Shown here: one piece after another, positions 1-8,931 of the stretch
Numbering within the stretch: the first letter of the stretch is position 1
Layout of the letters: each line of letters starts with the position of its first letter
From: Rachicladosporium sp. CCFEE 5018
Lineage: Eukaryota > Ascomycota > Dothideomycetes > Cladosporiales > Cladosporiaceae
Direction of reading: 5' to 3'
Length of the DNA: 37,424 nt
Assembly (NCBI GenBank): GCA_002077045.2
Contig: KZ111142.1
Span: forward strand, 1,580,229 to 1,617,652
Made by a program: the position numbers and the translations under genes
The notes under the pieces: generated by a model
The model's database searches: none
What the model saw: only the letters and a program-made list of their open reading frames with translations
What the model was told of the DNA's origin: nothing

Positions 1-849
1 GCATTCTTGTTCTCCTTTATTGGCGCAGAGTCCTGTGGACGTACTAACATCACCCCGGTTACGTCCATCGGCAACGCCTCCCAGCTAGTGATTGGCGGCG
101 TCAATAGAGGCCATGGCACGATCCAACAACAGCAATTACTCAACATCACCGGCAGTATGCTCGCCCTCGGCGCCTCTGAGCAATCCGTTGACATGCTCGG
201 CGATCTCAAGACCACGCACCTCCTCCGCGCTGCGCCTCGAGTTCAATTCTACGCTCAATGCTGTGGTGCTGTGGTCTCGATCTTCATGAGCACAGCCATG
301 TACCTTCTCTTCTCCGAAGCGTACCCCTGCATCAACGACCTCAGTCTACAGGACAAATGCGCCTTCCCGGCGCCGGATGTTGGACCTTACCGCGCCATCG
401 CTATTGCTGTCACAAGCACAAGCCTGCCAATTCCACCGAGCTCAGGCTACTTCAGCATTGCGATCTTGGTCTACGCATTCGTGCAGACTTTTGTTAAGTA
501 TCGCTTCATCCCGATCAAGTACTGGGAGTTTGTGCCGAACCTAGTCAGCATGGGCATTGCGTTCATCTTGAACACTACAACCTACCCCATGGCTGTCGCT
601 TTCGGTGCGACGGTAGCATTCGTTTGGCAGAGGAAGTATCCGGCAGCATTTGGATTCTATTGCTACGCCATTGCGGCAGGAATGATCGCTGGCGAGGGTC
701 TGGGAGGCATCGTTGGTGAGATTGTCTCATCTTGCATGTACAGGATTATACTAATGCGTGTAATAGGAGCCATTCTACAGGTCGCTGGCGTGTCTGGCAA
801 CTTCAAGGGCACAGCGATTGGGTGCCCAGCGAACGTCTATTGCGGATGA
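1..849 (+). CDS. OPT-family oligopeptide transporter, C-terminal part (5' end outside window)
   Basis: Coding is open from base 1 and ends at the stop at 847-849, so only the last 265 residues are present. Model: join(<1..715,767..849). The protein has several hydrophobic segments and the motifs expected of the OPT superfamily C-terminal half: SGR-like CGRTNITPV, SIGNASQL, SVDMLGDLKTTHLL, AYPCINDL, PIPPSSGY, and a GMIAGEGLGGIVG glycine-rich helix followed by VAGVSG and a final YCG. The family imports small peptides (or glutathione or metal chelates) with protons across the plasma membrane; the substrate cannot be told from this part. The intron at 716-766 (51 bases, donor GTGAG, branch TACTAAT, acceptor TAG) is a multiple of three without a stop. 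Removing it deletes 17 residues foreign to the family and restores GGIVG-AILQ. Confidence 0.9.
   Translation, partial: AFLFSFIGAESCGRTNITPVTSIGNASQLVIGGVNRGHGTIQQQQLLNITGSMLALGASEQSVDMLGDLKTTHLLRAAPRVQFYAQCCGAVVSIFMSTAMYLLFSEAYPCINDLSLQDKCAFPAPDVGPYRAIAIAVTSTSLPIPPSSGYFSIAILVYAFVQTFVKYRFIPIKYWEFVPNLVSMGIAFILNTTTYPMAVAFGATVAFVWQRKYPAAFGFYCYAIAAGMIAGEGLGGIVGEIVSSCMYRIILMRVIGAILQVAGVSGNFKGTAIGCPANVYCG
716..766 (+). other. In-frame 51-base intron of the OPT transporter
   Basis: GT-AG intron with a good donor (GTGAG), a near-perfect branch site (TACTAAT, about 748-754) and acceptor TAATAG. It is a multiple of three and has no stop in the reading frame, so a simple open reading frame reads through it and inserts 17 residues into a conserved glycine-rich helix. 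The call rests on the splice signals and on the family motif it restores. Confidence 0.85.
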
Positions 850-1294
850 GCTACTCGATTGCTATGTACACATCTGTGAGGAAGACTTTGATCTCGATAC
901 ACATCTACAAGGCTTCTACAAATCATTCCAAATTAGCTTCTCATGAGTTCATGCGCACATGCTTCTGTAGCAATACCCAATACAGTAAGTCCATGTTGCA
1001 CTGCAAGTGAGCGGCCGACAAGACTATGGACGGCCCACCCGGTATCGAGTCTACCGTCCGTTCACTAGCTCCGCGGGTCACTGCTGCATCCTGGCAGCGG
1101 GACTAGTAGCTACGAGCCGTAAGTTGTAGTGTAGACGCAGCATGCTACGTGCTTCGGCAAGGACTGGAATGCGGCATCGTTGTCTGGACACCCTCCGCAG
1201 GAGAAAAGGGTGCAATTGACAACACCCCTCGTAAGCGCCTCAGATATTGTGCAGTACTGATCGGGCAGATAGCAGCAACAGATCTAGCGCCGAC
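850..1294 (+). other. Intergenic: OPT 3' flank and GPI-protein promoter
   Basis: I see no supportable gene here. The stretch should hold the OPT terminator region and the promoter of the next gene. Short open frames are present but have no recognisable protein pattern. Confidence 0.6.
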
Positions 1295-2073
1295 ATGGCG
1301 CTGTGCAACGCGCTTATCCTTCTCCTAGCAGCCCTAGTCAGCGCGGAAGACGCCAGCACCTCGACAACGACCTTGACCATCGTATCGGGTGCGAGCGTAG
1401 CACCAGGCTTCACGCCCTCCTCTACCTTCCCCTTATCGACTTCCACGTCCAGCACCATCTCCACCACGTCAACTTCCACCATCCTGACGTTCAACTGGCT
1501 CCACCCAGCTTACCCAGGCCATGACCAAGCCTTCGCCGCTTCGATCATCGGGAACTGCTCCTCTACAACCACTGCAGCTATAGCATGTACCTCTGACTCT
1601 GATCCATCGAACACTGCTTGCGATGAGTCCGCACCGGTACGTAGACTAAACCACCGTCTGTCGGGTCGCTTAGCTTCCGTCTTTGGTACTGACCGAATCA
1701 TGATTAGGCAATCACGTACATCCTCGCCCCTTCCGCTCTCATGTACGGCTCGTCTGCCTCTGCTTCAGGGACAGCCGTCCTGGAAGCGGCGAGCTGCACT
1801 TACCTTCCCAGCTCGCCTGCCACAGCGATGATGCAAAGCAGTGCGACATGCATTATCACTGCCCAGGTCGTCGTGGGGACGAGCACAAGCAGGACGAGCA
1901 ATGAGGTAGGCTACGCGTTGACAACTGCGGTGGTGGAAGTGACTGCGGGCGTTGCGGGAGGCAATGGCACGTGTGGCGGGGGAGCGAAGAAGGGTAGTGC
2001 TGGGAGTGTGAAGTCGACTCGATGGGTCGTAGTGGCGGTTCCTGGGCAACTGGGAGCTGCATTGTTATTGTAA
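1295..2073 (+). CDS. Small secreted Ser/Thr-rich protein, probably GPI-anchored
   Basis: Model: join(1295..1636,1708..2073), 235 residues. I chose the ATG at 1295 because it directly precedes a signal peptide (MALCNALILLLAALVSA). The open frame extends further upstream but adds only polar sequence. A Ser/Thr-rich stretch follows at about residues 20-65, expected to be O-glycosylated, then a region with several Cys (for example NCSST, ACTSDSD, NTACDES, CTYLP, NGTCGGG) and N-glycosylation sequons. The last residues are hydrophobic after small residues (GSAGSVKS, then a VVVAVPGQLGAALLL tail), the pattern of a GPI-attachment signal. The 71-base intron (GTACGT to TTAG) is in phase 0. The product is likely a cell-wall or plasma-membrane surface protein. 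No enzymatic domain is recognised. Similar fungal proteins are annotated only as GPI-anchored or hypothetical proteins. Confidence 0.65.
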
Positions 2074-2205
2074 GACCCATGTAATCGCTCACGATGAGGA
2101 CGAATTTGCGCAGGAGCGTGAAGGGCATTGCCGTACCAATATTCATAAACGCTCCTATGCATGCAATACAAAGCCCTGATAGCCGCCCCAGATCCTGTCG
2201 ATATC

Positions 2206-3414
2206 TCACTTCTGATTCTCCAAGTACGCCTTCGCCAGCTGGCCCAGCACTGGCGCAGCAATGGGCTGTACCTTCTCCCACCCCTTCTTGCCCTTGTCCA
2301 TGACTTCCTTCACATCGACAGGAGCCTTTTTCTTGGAACTGCTTTTCCCGCTACTCTTCCCACCGCTCCGTTCCTTGTCCCGCTTGGCGTGCCGCCGCTC
2401 CCTCTCTCGTTCTCTCTCATCATGCGAGTCATAGCCAGACCGCCGCCGGTCTCGGTCTCGCCTGGCGTCGCGGCCGTCAGTACGGTAGCCGCGTTCTTTG
2501 GGATCGTCGCGGCGGCGAGAATCGCGCTCGGTCTTGTAGCCGCGGTCGTTGTGGTAGTCCCGATCGCGGTCTCGATCTCTAGCTCGAGGTGGTTCACGCT
2601 CCGAGCGTCTGCGGGGAGGTGCAGCGTAGTCTGTATCTTCGTCATCGTACTTGGCGCTGCGGTGTCTTCGATCGCGGTCTGTCGGAGGAGGGTCGTCTCG
2701 GCGTCTTCTGGGCGGCGGAGAAGCGGCATCCTCGGGTGGGGAGGATCGATGTCTCCGAGGTGGCGGGGAAGCAGCGTCCTCGGGAGGCGAGTCCCGGTGT
2801 CGTCTTGAGGAGGGTGGAGGGGCAGCATCTCCGTAGCTGCCTCGTCGTGCCTTTCGATCTGGGTCGCCATGTCGCCTTGCTGCGCTCCGTGGCGACTCCT
2901 CGTACTCGTCTCGGCGTGGTCTGCTTTTATATGGAGGTGGAGGCTCGTCGTCGTGAGCGTCCTTGTAGCCGTTCCGACGTCGTGGCTTCTCGTCCTCCCT
3001 GTCCCTGTGGCTATCCCGTTCCTTCTCGCGTTCCTTCAACCTAGACGACGGCACATGATCCTCGTCGTCTCTGTGCCTCGATTTCTTGGGTGGCTCGTCG
3101 ATCTCATCGTCCTCGCCGGCAAGGGAGTTCTCGCCAATAGGTGGCGGCGGGACATCTGGACTGCGGTGGCGGTGAGATTTGGACGCTCGACTTTCCTTGG
3201 GTGGTTTGGTGGCGTGGTCGTCGTCCTCATCGCTGGCATCATATCGGTCCCGGTCCTTAGTCCGTCTGCTTGAAGGTGGGGGAGGTTCTCTTGAGCTTCG
3301 TGAACCTCTCCGAGCGTACGGATTGTCGTAGTCATCATCTGCGTACCTCGGCGGACGATCGCGTGAGGGTCGAGGGTACCTGTCCCTCGCCTGCTCATTG
3401 GCGTACATCGACAT
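2206..3414 (-). CDS. Arg/Asp/Ser/Pro-rich low-complexity protein, function unknown
   Basis: A single exon of 402 residues starting MSMYANEQARDRY. Almost the whole protein is a charged, disordered mix of Arg, Asp, Glu, Ser and Pro, with RS/RD/RE dipeptides like those of splicing-associated proteins. It includes a tandem duplication of a 16-residue unit (RRHR-SPPEDAASPPP) at about 2707-2806. The C-terminal 40 residues differ: a Lys/Ser/Gly linker, then a short, plausibly folded helix (VKEVMDKGKKGWEKVQPIAAP to the end). I recognise no catalytic domain. An RNA-related role is only a guess from composition. The opposite strand also carries long open frames, as expected from GC-rich low-complexity sequence. 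The minus-strand frame is preferred because it has an ATG, full length, and a composition common in fungal proteins. It is convergent with the GPI protein gene, 132 bases apart. Confidence 0.65.
   Translation of the reverse strand: MSMYANEQARDRYPRPSRDRPPRYADDDYDNPYARRGSRSSREPPPPSSRRTKDRDRYDASDEDDDHATKPPKESRASKSHRHRSPDVPPPPIGENSLAGEDDEIDEPPKKSRHRDDEDHVPSSRLKEREKERDSHRDREDEKPRRRNGYKDAHDDEPPPPYKSRPRRDEYEESPRSAARRHGDPDRKARRGSYGDAAPPPSSRRHRDSPPEDAASPPPRRHRSSPPEDAASPPPRRRRDDPPPTDRDRRHRSAKYDDEDTDYAAPPRRRSEREPPRARDRDRDRDYHNDRGYKTERDSRRRDDPKERGYRTDGRDARRDRDRRRSGYDSHDERERERERRHAKRDKERSGGKSSGKSSSKKKAPVDVKEVMDKGKKGWEKVQPIAAPVLGQLAKAYLENQK
2707..2806 (-). repeat. Tandem 48-bp coding repeat (about two units)
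   Basis: Two adjacent copies encode the 16-residue unit RRHR[DS]SPPEDAASPPP, followed by a degenerate third start (RRRRDDPPP). The copies differ at several synonymous positions, so the duplication is not brand new. Ends are approximate. Confidence 0.7.
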
Positions 3415-4036
3415 ATTCTAGCAGTGCCTGAGATTCCGTATTGACCCTCGTTAGCAGTGCATAACGGTGGAAGTTTGAGTTTAACGGACAACGATCGAGT
3501 GAGCGGTCAGGGGATATGAGGAATAGGCGGTGAAACGGAGCAGCTACATCGCTCGTACTCCGCACATTTTCCGAATCGACATCATCACGGCACCAGGTAC
3601 CAAGCTAGTGCTGCACGGCTGTCAGGTCCCGATGTGAGATCCCAGCCTCTTCCACGCCTCTGACGCCTCTTTCTGGGGTGCCCTGACGCTGATCATGGGG
3701 GTGGACGTCACTGTCAGTTTACGTGAAACGATTGCGATTGCGACACTGGGACGGCTTGGACTGCTGACGTCTGGGAGATGAGGGTGCAAGTTGACACTTG
3801 GAAGTCGCGAGGGCGGTGAAGCCACGGAGCTGTAGCTTTGAGGTGCAGTAGATGGATGTCATGACGGGAAGCCTCGGCATCCAATGCCTACCCACCACAT
3901 CATGGCGTACTGCTGTGGAAGGACGTTGTGGTCAGCATCAGTAAGTGAACGCTCGAAGGCATAGAAGTTCTTCATAACACTACCCGACGTAATCTATCTA
4001 CCCTCTGTCAATGGATCATCGAATGTGAGAGCTACG
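3415..4036 (-). other. Intergenic between two minus-strand genes
   Basis: This is the upstream region of the charged protein gene and the 3' flank of the coiled-coil gene. I see no supportable gene; the small open frames here lack coding character. Confidence 0.55.
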
Positions 4037-6637
4037 TCAGTCCAACAAACTCCCATCCCTTCCCCTGCCACCCTCGCCTTCCTCCTCTGTCTCAACGTAG
4101 GCCTGCAATCTCCGTTTAGGCATCTCCGCCATGGAAGCATGCCTAGACAACCCCGAGTGCCGGTCCGCACGCGACCGTCTCTCATGAGCACTAGCGCGCA
4201 GATTGGGCATACTCTCCATTCTCGCCGGCTCCACAGGCGCAGGAAGCGGAGGCAGTAACGTCGCATCAAGGGGCAGCTTACGACGAGAAGGACGCTCAGA
4301 TGAGCCCTCATCCGCTGACGGATCGTCAGAGCGGCCGTACATGTGCCTTGACGCGCGGTGGCGGTAGCTGTCATCGCGGTGGCCTCGAGATCTTGTTGGA
4401 GCGTCCTCTCTGCGAGCCTCGCGTCGTTGTGTAAATCCCGTACTATGTCTTGAGTTGAGCGGGCTCGCCACTCCGAACTGATGCGGCGTGCGCTGTTTTG
4501 GTGCCTCCTGATCACTGGGTGCCCACACCTGTGCGCGGGCTTCCTCGTGTGGAAGACGAGAGTAGCCTCGAATGGAGCGTGGCGCCCACGATGGAATCTC
4601 GCGCCTCTGTGTGCCGTCTTTCATGACCTTCACTGCGTGTGCGAACGGCTCGTCCAGAAGCGCGCCGTCAAGCGTGTCCCCTGTATGACTGGGCGGATCG
4701 GCGGCAGTACCATTATGCTCTTGTTTCAAATCTGAAGACTTTTGCACGTGCGCGCGTCCTGGAGAACCCTGAAGCTCGGGCAAGTCTTGCCTTTGCTGGA
4801 ACTCGGCATCATGGGTCCAGGATGCTTTGCTCTTCTCGATCGCGTGTCTTAGCTTGTCCCTTTCGTACCGCAACCTACCGACCTGCGCCTGCAACATCTC
4901 CACATGGGCATCCCGTGCCTTGCTGACTTCTTCTTTCTGCACTTGCTCTGACTTCAACGCAGCAATCTCGTCGTTACTCAGCTCGAAAAGCGAAACAATC
5001 TCCCGGTGACGAGCCTTCTGTCGCTGCACACTTGCCTCTGCTTCTTCGGCCCTGACGTGGTTCGCGTCGTAATCAGCGTCGCGGGATTCCAGGATCTTCT
5101 GTCCACGCGCAATGATAGCCTGCTGTTCATGAAAGATCGCGTCCTTTTGCTCGCAAAAGGCACTCAGACTGGCGATCTGATGTTCATACGCTTCATGCGC
5201 TTGCTGTAGCGCGCCGATGTCGTTGCACTGGGCTTCAGCTGCGTACTCCAGACTTGCGATGTGGTCATCACGAGCTTTCAAGCTCTGCTCTAGGCTCGTG
5301 TTGTGCTGTTGAAGCTGCTCCTCGCCCATGCGACATGACTCTGTGTACTCGTTATACTGCTCGTTTTGATGGTCGAGCTTTTCTTCGTAGTCTGCGCTAA
5401 GCTCAGACATCTCGGTGCACTTCGCCGAGAGTTGGGCATGCAAGGTGGTCGTTTCACCACACGACTTGTCGAGCTGCTGCTTCTTCTCTCCCAGCTCGTC
5501 TTGCAACTCATGAGCGACGGTTTCCCATGTCGCTGCTGTGGTCTGACTGTTCCGAAGTCGAAGCTCCAGATTCGCGATCTTGTCATCTTTCGCTGTGAGC
5601 TGCTCCTCTTGAGATCTGTTCGTCTCCGTTGCATCCCGGAGAAGGTCGTCGAGTTTGGCGATCTCGCGATCGCGGAAGTTGACTCCGGATGGGAGATCCG
5701 CGCGTATCTCTTGAGCTAAGGTGAGGTCCTCAGATAAGGATGGAATGTCGTCCAAAGTTTGCATCGCCCGAAGCTGACTGGGCGGTCGGGGCAGTCTCGG
5801 ATTTGTGAATTTACAGCGAACGCGATCGTTTGACCAGGGCAGGTCGGAATAGCTGCGCAAGCTATGCCTCGCATCGTCATGTGGCACGTTTCCCAAGTCG
5901 TCGTCTAGGCGAGGCGAATGAGACTTCGAAAACACTTCCGCACCCCTGTCATCACTGTCCTCCGCTTTAACGTAGCCACCTTCATCACTCTCTACACTCC
6001 CCTCCGGCGTGAACTTCGTCGGCTCCAGTGCTTCGACCCTCTCCTGGAGATCTTCAAAGCTCTGCTCCAGATTCGCCACCCTGCCATCGATCTGTCGCAC
6101 GTCCATCTTCAAAGCTGAGATAAGCTGCCAGAAAATTGGACCGGAGGGCATGGTCATGTTGTTGTGGTGAACGGGAAGACTGGACTGATCGACTCCTGAG
6201 CCATAGAGTATGCTTGCGGTTGGCGGAGACAGAAATCTGGCAGCCTGATGCTGAGGCTGAGGTGACGAAGGTAAGCTCGCTCCACTATCCAGGACACGTT
6301 GCATTCGCTCCTCAGTGCTATATCCGGGGAAATTGTCTGGAGCCTGGGGTTTTGGGAATGGTGTTGGCAGGCGATGAGGGGCAGGTCCATCTCGTGCACC
6401 ACTCGCGAGTCCGGAGTTGAGATAGACGGCTTGCGAAGGAAAGACGTAGTGGTGATAACCATTCCGTACGGAGAACTCGGGATTGCCTGTATTCTCGCGC
6501 AGCAATCGTCTTTGCGAATCGGCAGTCAGCTGGGCGAGGCGTAGCTTGAGCTGACGCAGCTCCTCTTGGAAGGTGCGCTCGTCCATGATCTCCTGCGACA
6601 TCGACGTATAAGAACCTGGCGACCGGAAGAGACTCAT
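4037..6637 (-). CDS. Long coiled-coil protein, function unknown
   Basis: A single exon of 866 residues. The N-terminus carries a short predicted coil (FQEELRQLKLRLAQLTADSQRR, about residues 23-44), then a disordered region. A second short coil lies near residues 180-200 (IDGRVANLEQSFEDLQERVEAL). A long coiled coil runs from about residue 320 to 602. Within it a motif of the form A-[KR]-D-x-x-[IV]-x-x-L-[EQ] occurs three times (AKDDKIANLE, ARDDHIASLE, ARDAHVEMLQ). The C-terminal 260 residues are Arg/Ser/Pro-rich and disordered, ending in an acidic EEEGEGG stretch. No enzyme domain is visible. The layout fits a cytoskeletal, septal or spindle-pole scaffold, but that is inference. No intron is needed. 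Confidence 0.75.
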   Translation of the reverse strand: MSLFRSPGSYTSMSQEIMDERTFQEELRQLKLRLAQLTADSQRRLLRENTGNPEFSVRNGYHHYVFPSQAVYLNSGLASGARDGPAPHRLPTPFPKPQAPDNFPGYSTEERMQRVLDSGASLPSSPQPQHQAARFLSPPTASILYGSGVDQSSLPVHHNNMTMPSGPIFWQLISALKMDVRQIDGRVANLEQSFEDLQERVEALEPTKFTPEGSVESDEGGYVKAEDSDDRGAEVFSKSHSPRLDDDLGNVPHDDARHSLRSYSDLPWSNDRVRCKFTNPRLPRPPSQLRAMQTLDDIPSLSEDLTLAQEIRADLPSGVNFRDREIAKLDDLLRDATETNRSQEEQLTAKDDKIANLELRLRNSQTTAATWETVAHELQDELGEKKQQLDKSCGETTTLHAQLSAKCTEMSELSADYEEKLDHQNEQYNEYTESCRMGEEQLQQHNTSLEQSLKARDDHIASLEYAAEAQCNDIGALQQAHEAYEHQIASLSAFCEQKDAIFHEQQAIIARGQKILESRDADYDANHVRAEEAEASVQRQKARHREIVSLFELSNDEIAALKSEQVQKEEVSKARDAHVEMLQAQVGRLRYERDKLRHAIEKSKASWTHDAEFQQRQDLPELQGSPGRAHVQKSSDLKQEHNGTAADPPSHTGDTLDGALLDEPFAHAVKVMKDGTQRREIPSWAPRSIRGYSRLPHEEARAQVWAPSDQEAPKQRTPHQFGVASPLNSRHSTGFTQRREARREDAPTRSRGHRDDSYRHRASRHMYGRSDDPSADEGSSERPSRRKLPLDATLLPPLPAPVEPARMESMPNLRASAHERRSRADRHSGLSRHASMAEMPKRRLQAYVETEEEGEGGRGRDGSLLD

Positions 6638-7179
6638 GGGTGACTTTCGATGCTAGTATTGAATAGTTCAGCTTGCATAGCTAGCATGTGTAAGGCTGAG
6701 GATAGAAGAGACAGCTAGTCAGCCTGATGGGTGAGGTGCTGGTACATGTAGCAATCAGAAGGTAAAGCACGGACCCATGACGAAAGCTGGAGTGAGGCGG
6801 TTCGCATTCACGCCTCAGGCTTTACTGATCAACACTCGTCTGGGAGCCCGGCGCAGATCGTGCATAGCTTTGAGAAGTGGCAGTGATACAAAAGCAGGTA
6901 GTACAAAAGATTACGTCCGTTCATATTTGCGCCCTACAGCGCCTCGCTAAGCGCTTGGTCAGCGCAGCTTTAACCCAGCAGGGCCCACTCGTAGTCCTTC
7001 GCTGCGGACTTGTATGCTTCTCCCGGATGTCTCGTCCCCCAGAGTTCGCTCTTGACTCAACTCCTGCTCACGCTGGCAGTCTTCCTCCCCCTGGTAGCCC
7101 TCCTTGCACACCTGGCGCTTGATCAGCGCCATTCTCGCAAAGCGTGCACAGCAAAGTTGTAGTATCCGCAGACAGGGTT
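6638..7179 (-). other. Intergenic, promoter of the coiled-coil gene and 3' flank of ERV14
   Basis: I see no gene. Both flanking genes are on the minus strand, so this stretch should contain the terminator of the cornichon gene and the promoter of the coiled-coil gene. Confidence 0.6.
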
Positions 7180-7749
7180 CTACCGACTTTCGTCTCGAAT
7201 CAAAGCCACGATCATGGAGTAGAGGTAGAAGAAGAACATCAGCAAGTGGAAGCCCAGCTTGACAAATGACTCTTTCTTGTGCGTGTTAAGCTTGCGGAAG
7301 ATCTCGGTCGCGTCGAGAAGGTGCTGGTTCTCGAAGATCCTGTGTAGCAATACGTTGTCAGTGACCTATGTTCTGTATCCCGTCTCGTGTGTAGCCGAGC
7401 CCTCTCTACTCAAAAATCGCCGGATTTACATACTTCTTTCCATTCCACGCCAGTAACGGCAGATTCAGTAGCAGCGGCAGCCAGTATCCATTTATGAGAA
7501 ACAGTACTGTCAAGAATGCGTGTACGCCTGCTTCAGGCACAATGTACATATTCAAGCGGTTGCAAAGGTCGATCGGGTTGATGTAGTCGCACTCGAGATC
7601 CGAGTACATGATCGTGAAGAAGACTTGGAGGAAGAGGTTGACGGCATTGATGAGGACTGCGAGGAGGAAGAGCCTGTATATCGTGATTAGTATTCATGGT
7701 CTCAGTAGTGGTCTCGGACAGGGCGCAGATACCATGCTTCTCCAGACAT
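7180..7749 (-). CDS. ERV14: Erv14/cornichon ER cargo receptor
   Basis: Model: complement(join(7180..7339,7434..7673,7733..7749)), 138 residues, the usual length for fungal Erv14. Exon 1 is tiny (MSGEAW-). Exon 2 gives AVLINAVNLFLQVFFTI, MYSDLECDYINPIDLCNRLN, PEAGVHAFLTVLFLINGYW and LNLPLLAWN. Exon 3 gives ENQHLLDATEIFRKLN, HKKESFVKLGFHLL and MFFFYLYSMIVALI. These are the cornichon family signatures, including the COPII-interacting segment between the last membrane helices (IFRKLN region). Family role: loads transmembrane cargo into COPII vesicles at the ER exit site. The introns are 59 bases (7674-7732) and 94 bases (7340-7433), both GT-AG, and the reading phase works across all three exons. 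It is divergent from the NTF2/RRM gene, with 1.18 kb between starts. Confidence 0.93.
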
Positions 7750-8931
7750 CATGGCGGCGGTGGGTGGAAGGGTTTCTGCACTGCGTGTGGAGGCGGCGCG
7801 TGAGTATTAGTCGCAAGAGGTACTCCTAATCGAGTTCTTAATGTTTGACGAGTCTGGCTTCTCGGGGTCGTGTGCAGTCGGTGAAGTCCTCTCGCGGCGC
7901 GCCTTTTGTTGGGATGCTAGCGCTTTGCGTCTTGATGTGTGTACGGAGGGCCGCTGCTTCCTGAAGGAGGAAGAGATCTCGAGTCGAGGAGTGCGAAGAT
8001 GGTTCAGGCGAACAACATGAGAACGCGCGATGCATCAGGGCTGGTAATCGCACTGATACTGGACACTTGGTGGGCTGCACCTCAGGTATCTATTTTCCGA
8101 CGTCACTTCACAAGTGGGATAGAAAGAGCCGCATTCGCTATCTCGTCTTCAAGTGAATGTTCATGTTACGCCACAGTACATTGAACGGGTGAAGCAGAGA
8201 GCAGTCAGCGGCGTTAGGCCTGCTCATATGTCTCTCATGGCCAGGTCACGTACGTCGCCGACGCCAGCCATGCCCATGAGAATGCCATATGGCAGGCACA
8301 TTGTGCGACCTGATGCCAGTTCGTCATAGCCTAGGGGCACTGACGTGCTTGAAGCTTTGTCAACACCCTGACAGACGCCTCGATAGTCTCATCAGCTCCT
8401 TCGCCTCGTCCACCCCAGGCGAGACTATCTCACATATGTTGCTTGCACCCGAACAGGTGCATGTTGCTTCGAGTGACCAAGCGGTTCGAATGCGGCAAGT
8501 CGGGGAAATTAGCGAGCGGGAGGCCCCGCCGAAGAAGCTTTGGTTCATGAACTTGTGCCGAGCGGACACGCGAACTCCTCCCATCACCCATCACATCTCC
8601 TTCTGCCACAAGACCATACACTTCGGTACACTTCTCGCTGCGTACAACCTCACTCGCAGCTGCTCATCGCTCAGTACACCCTTCGCTGAACTTCAGAGTG
8701 CCCAGCGCCGCCTCAAACACGATACAAAGCTCTCTGCTCCAAAGCCGCCGTTTTTTGTCGAACCCGCAAGGCCCAATTGCGGACATCGCGATTGTGCGTA
8801 CACATGCATATCTACCAATGTCACATCAATCACGTGCTGATTCTACAACGTTCTAGGCTCCCTGCATCTTCACCTAATACTCTTACCGTTCCGTCCTATT
8901 CGCACCACACTCATCCCAACCTCCTTCAACA
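7750..8931. promoter_or_regulatory. Divergent intergenic region between ERV14 and the NTF2/RRM gene
   Basis: The two genes start at 7749 (-) and 8932 (+), so this 1.18 kb carries both promoters. The last 50 or so bases before 8932 are a C/T-rich leader (for example CACACTCATCCCAACCTCC), typical of well-expressed fungal genes. A 183-codon open frame at 8289-8840 has no protein-like pattern and is not called. Confidence 0.55.

Noticed and set aside
2161..3273. Long plus-strand open frames opposite the Arg-rich protein gene
   Set aside because: They are mirror frames of low-complexity GC-rich coding sequence; the minus frame is longer and starts and ends cleanly.
8470..8510. GCGGTTCGAATGC, similar to a tRNA B box
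   Set aside because: No matching A box, acceptor stem or cloverleaf could be found around it.
8289..8840. 183-codon ATG open frame upstream of the NTF2/RRM gene
   Set aside because: The composition is not protein-like, no motif is recognised, and it occupies the promoter/leader region.
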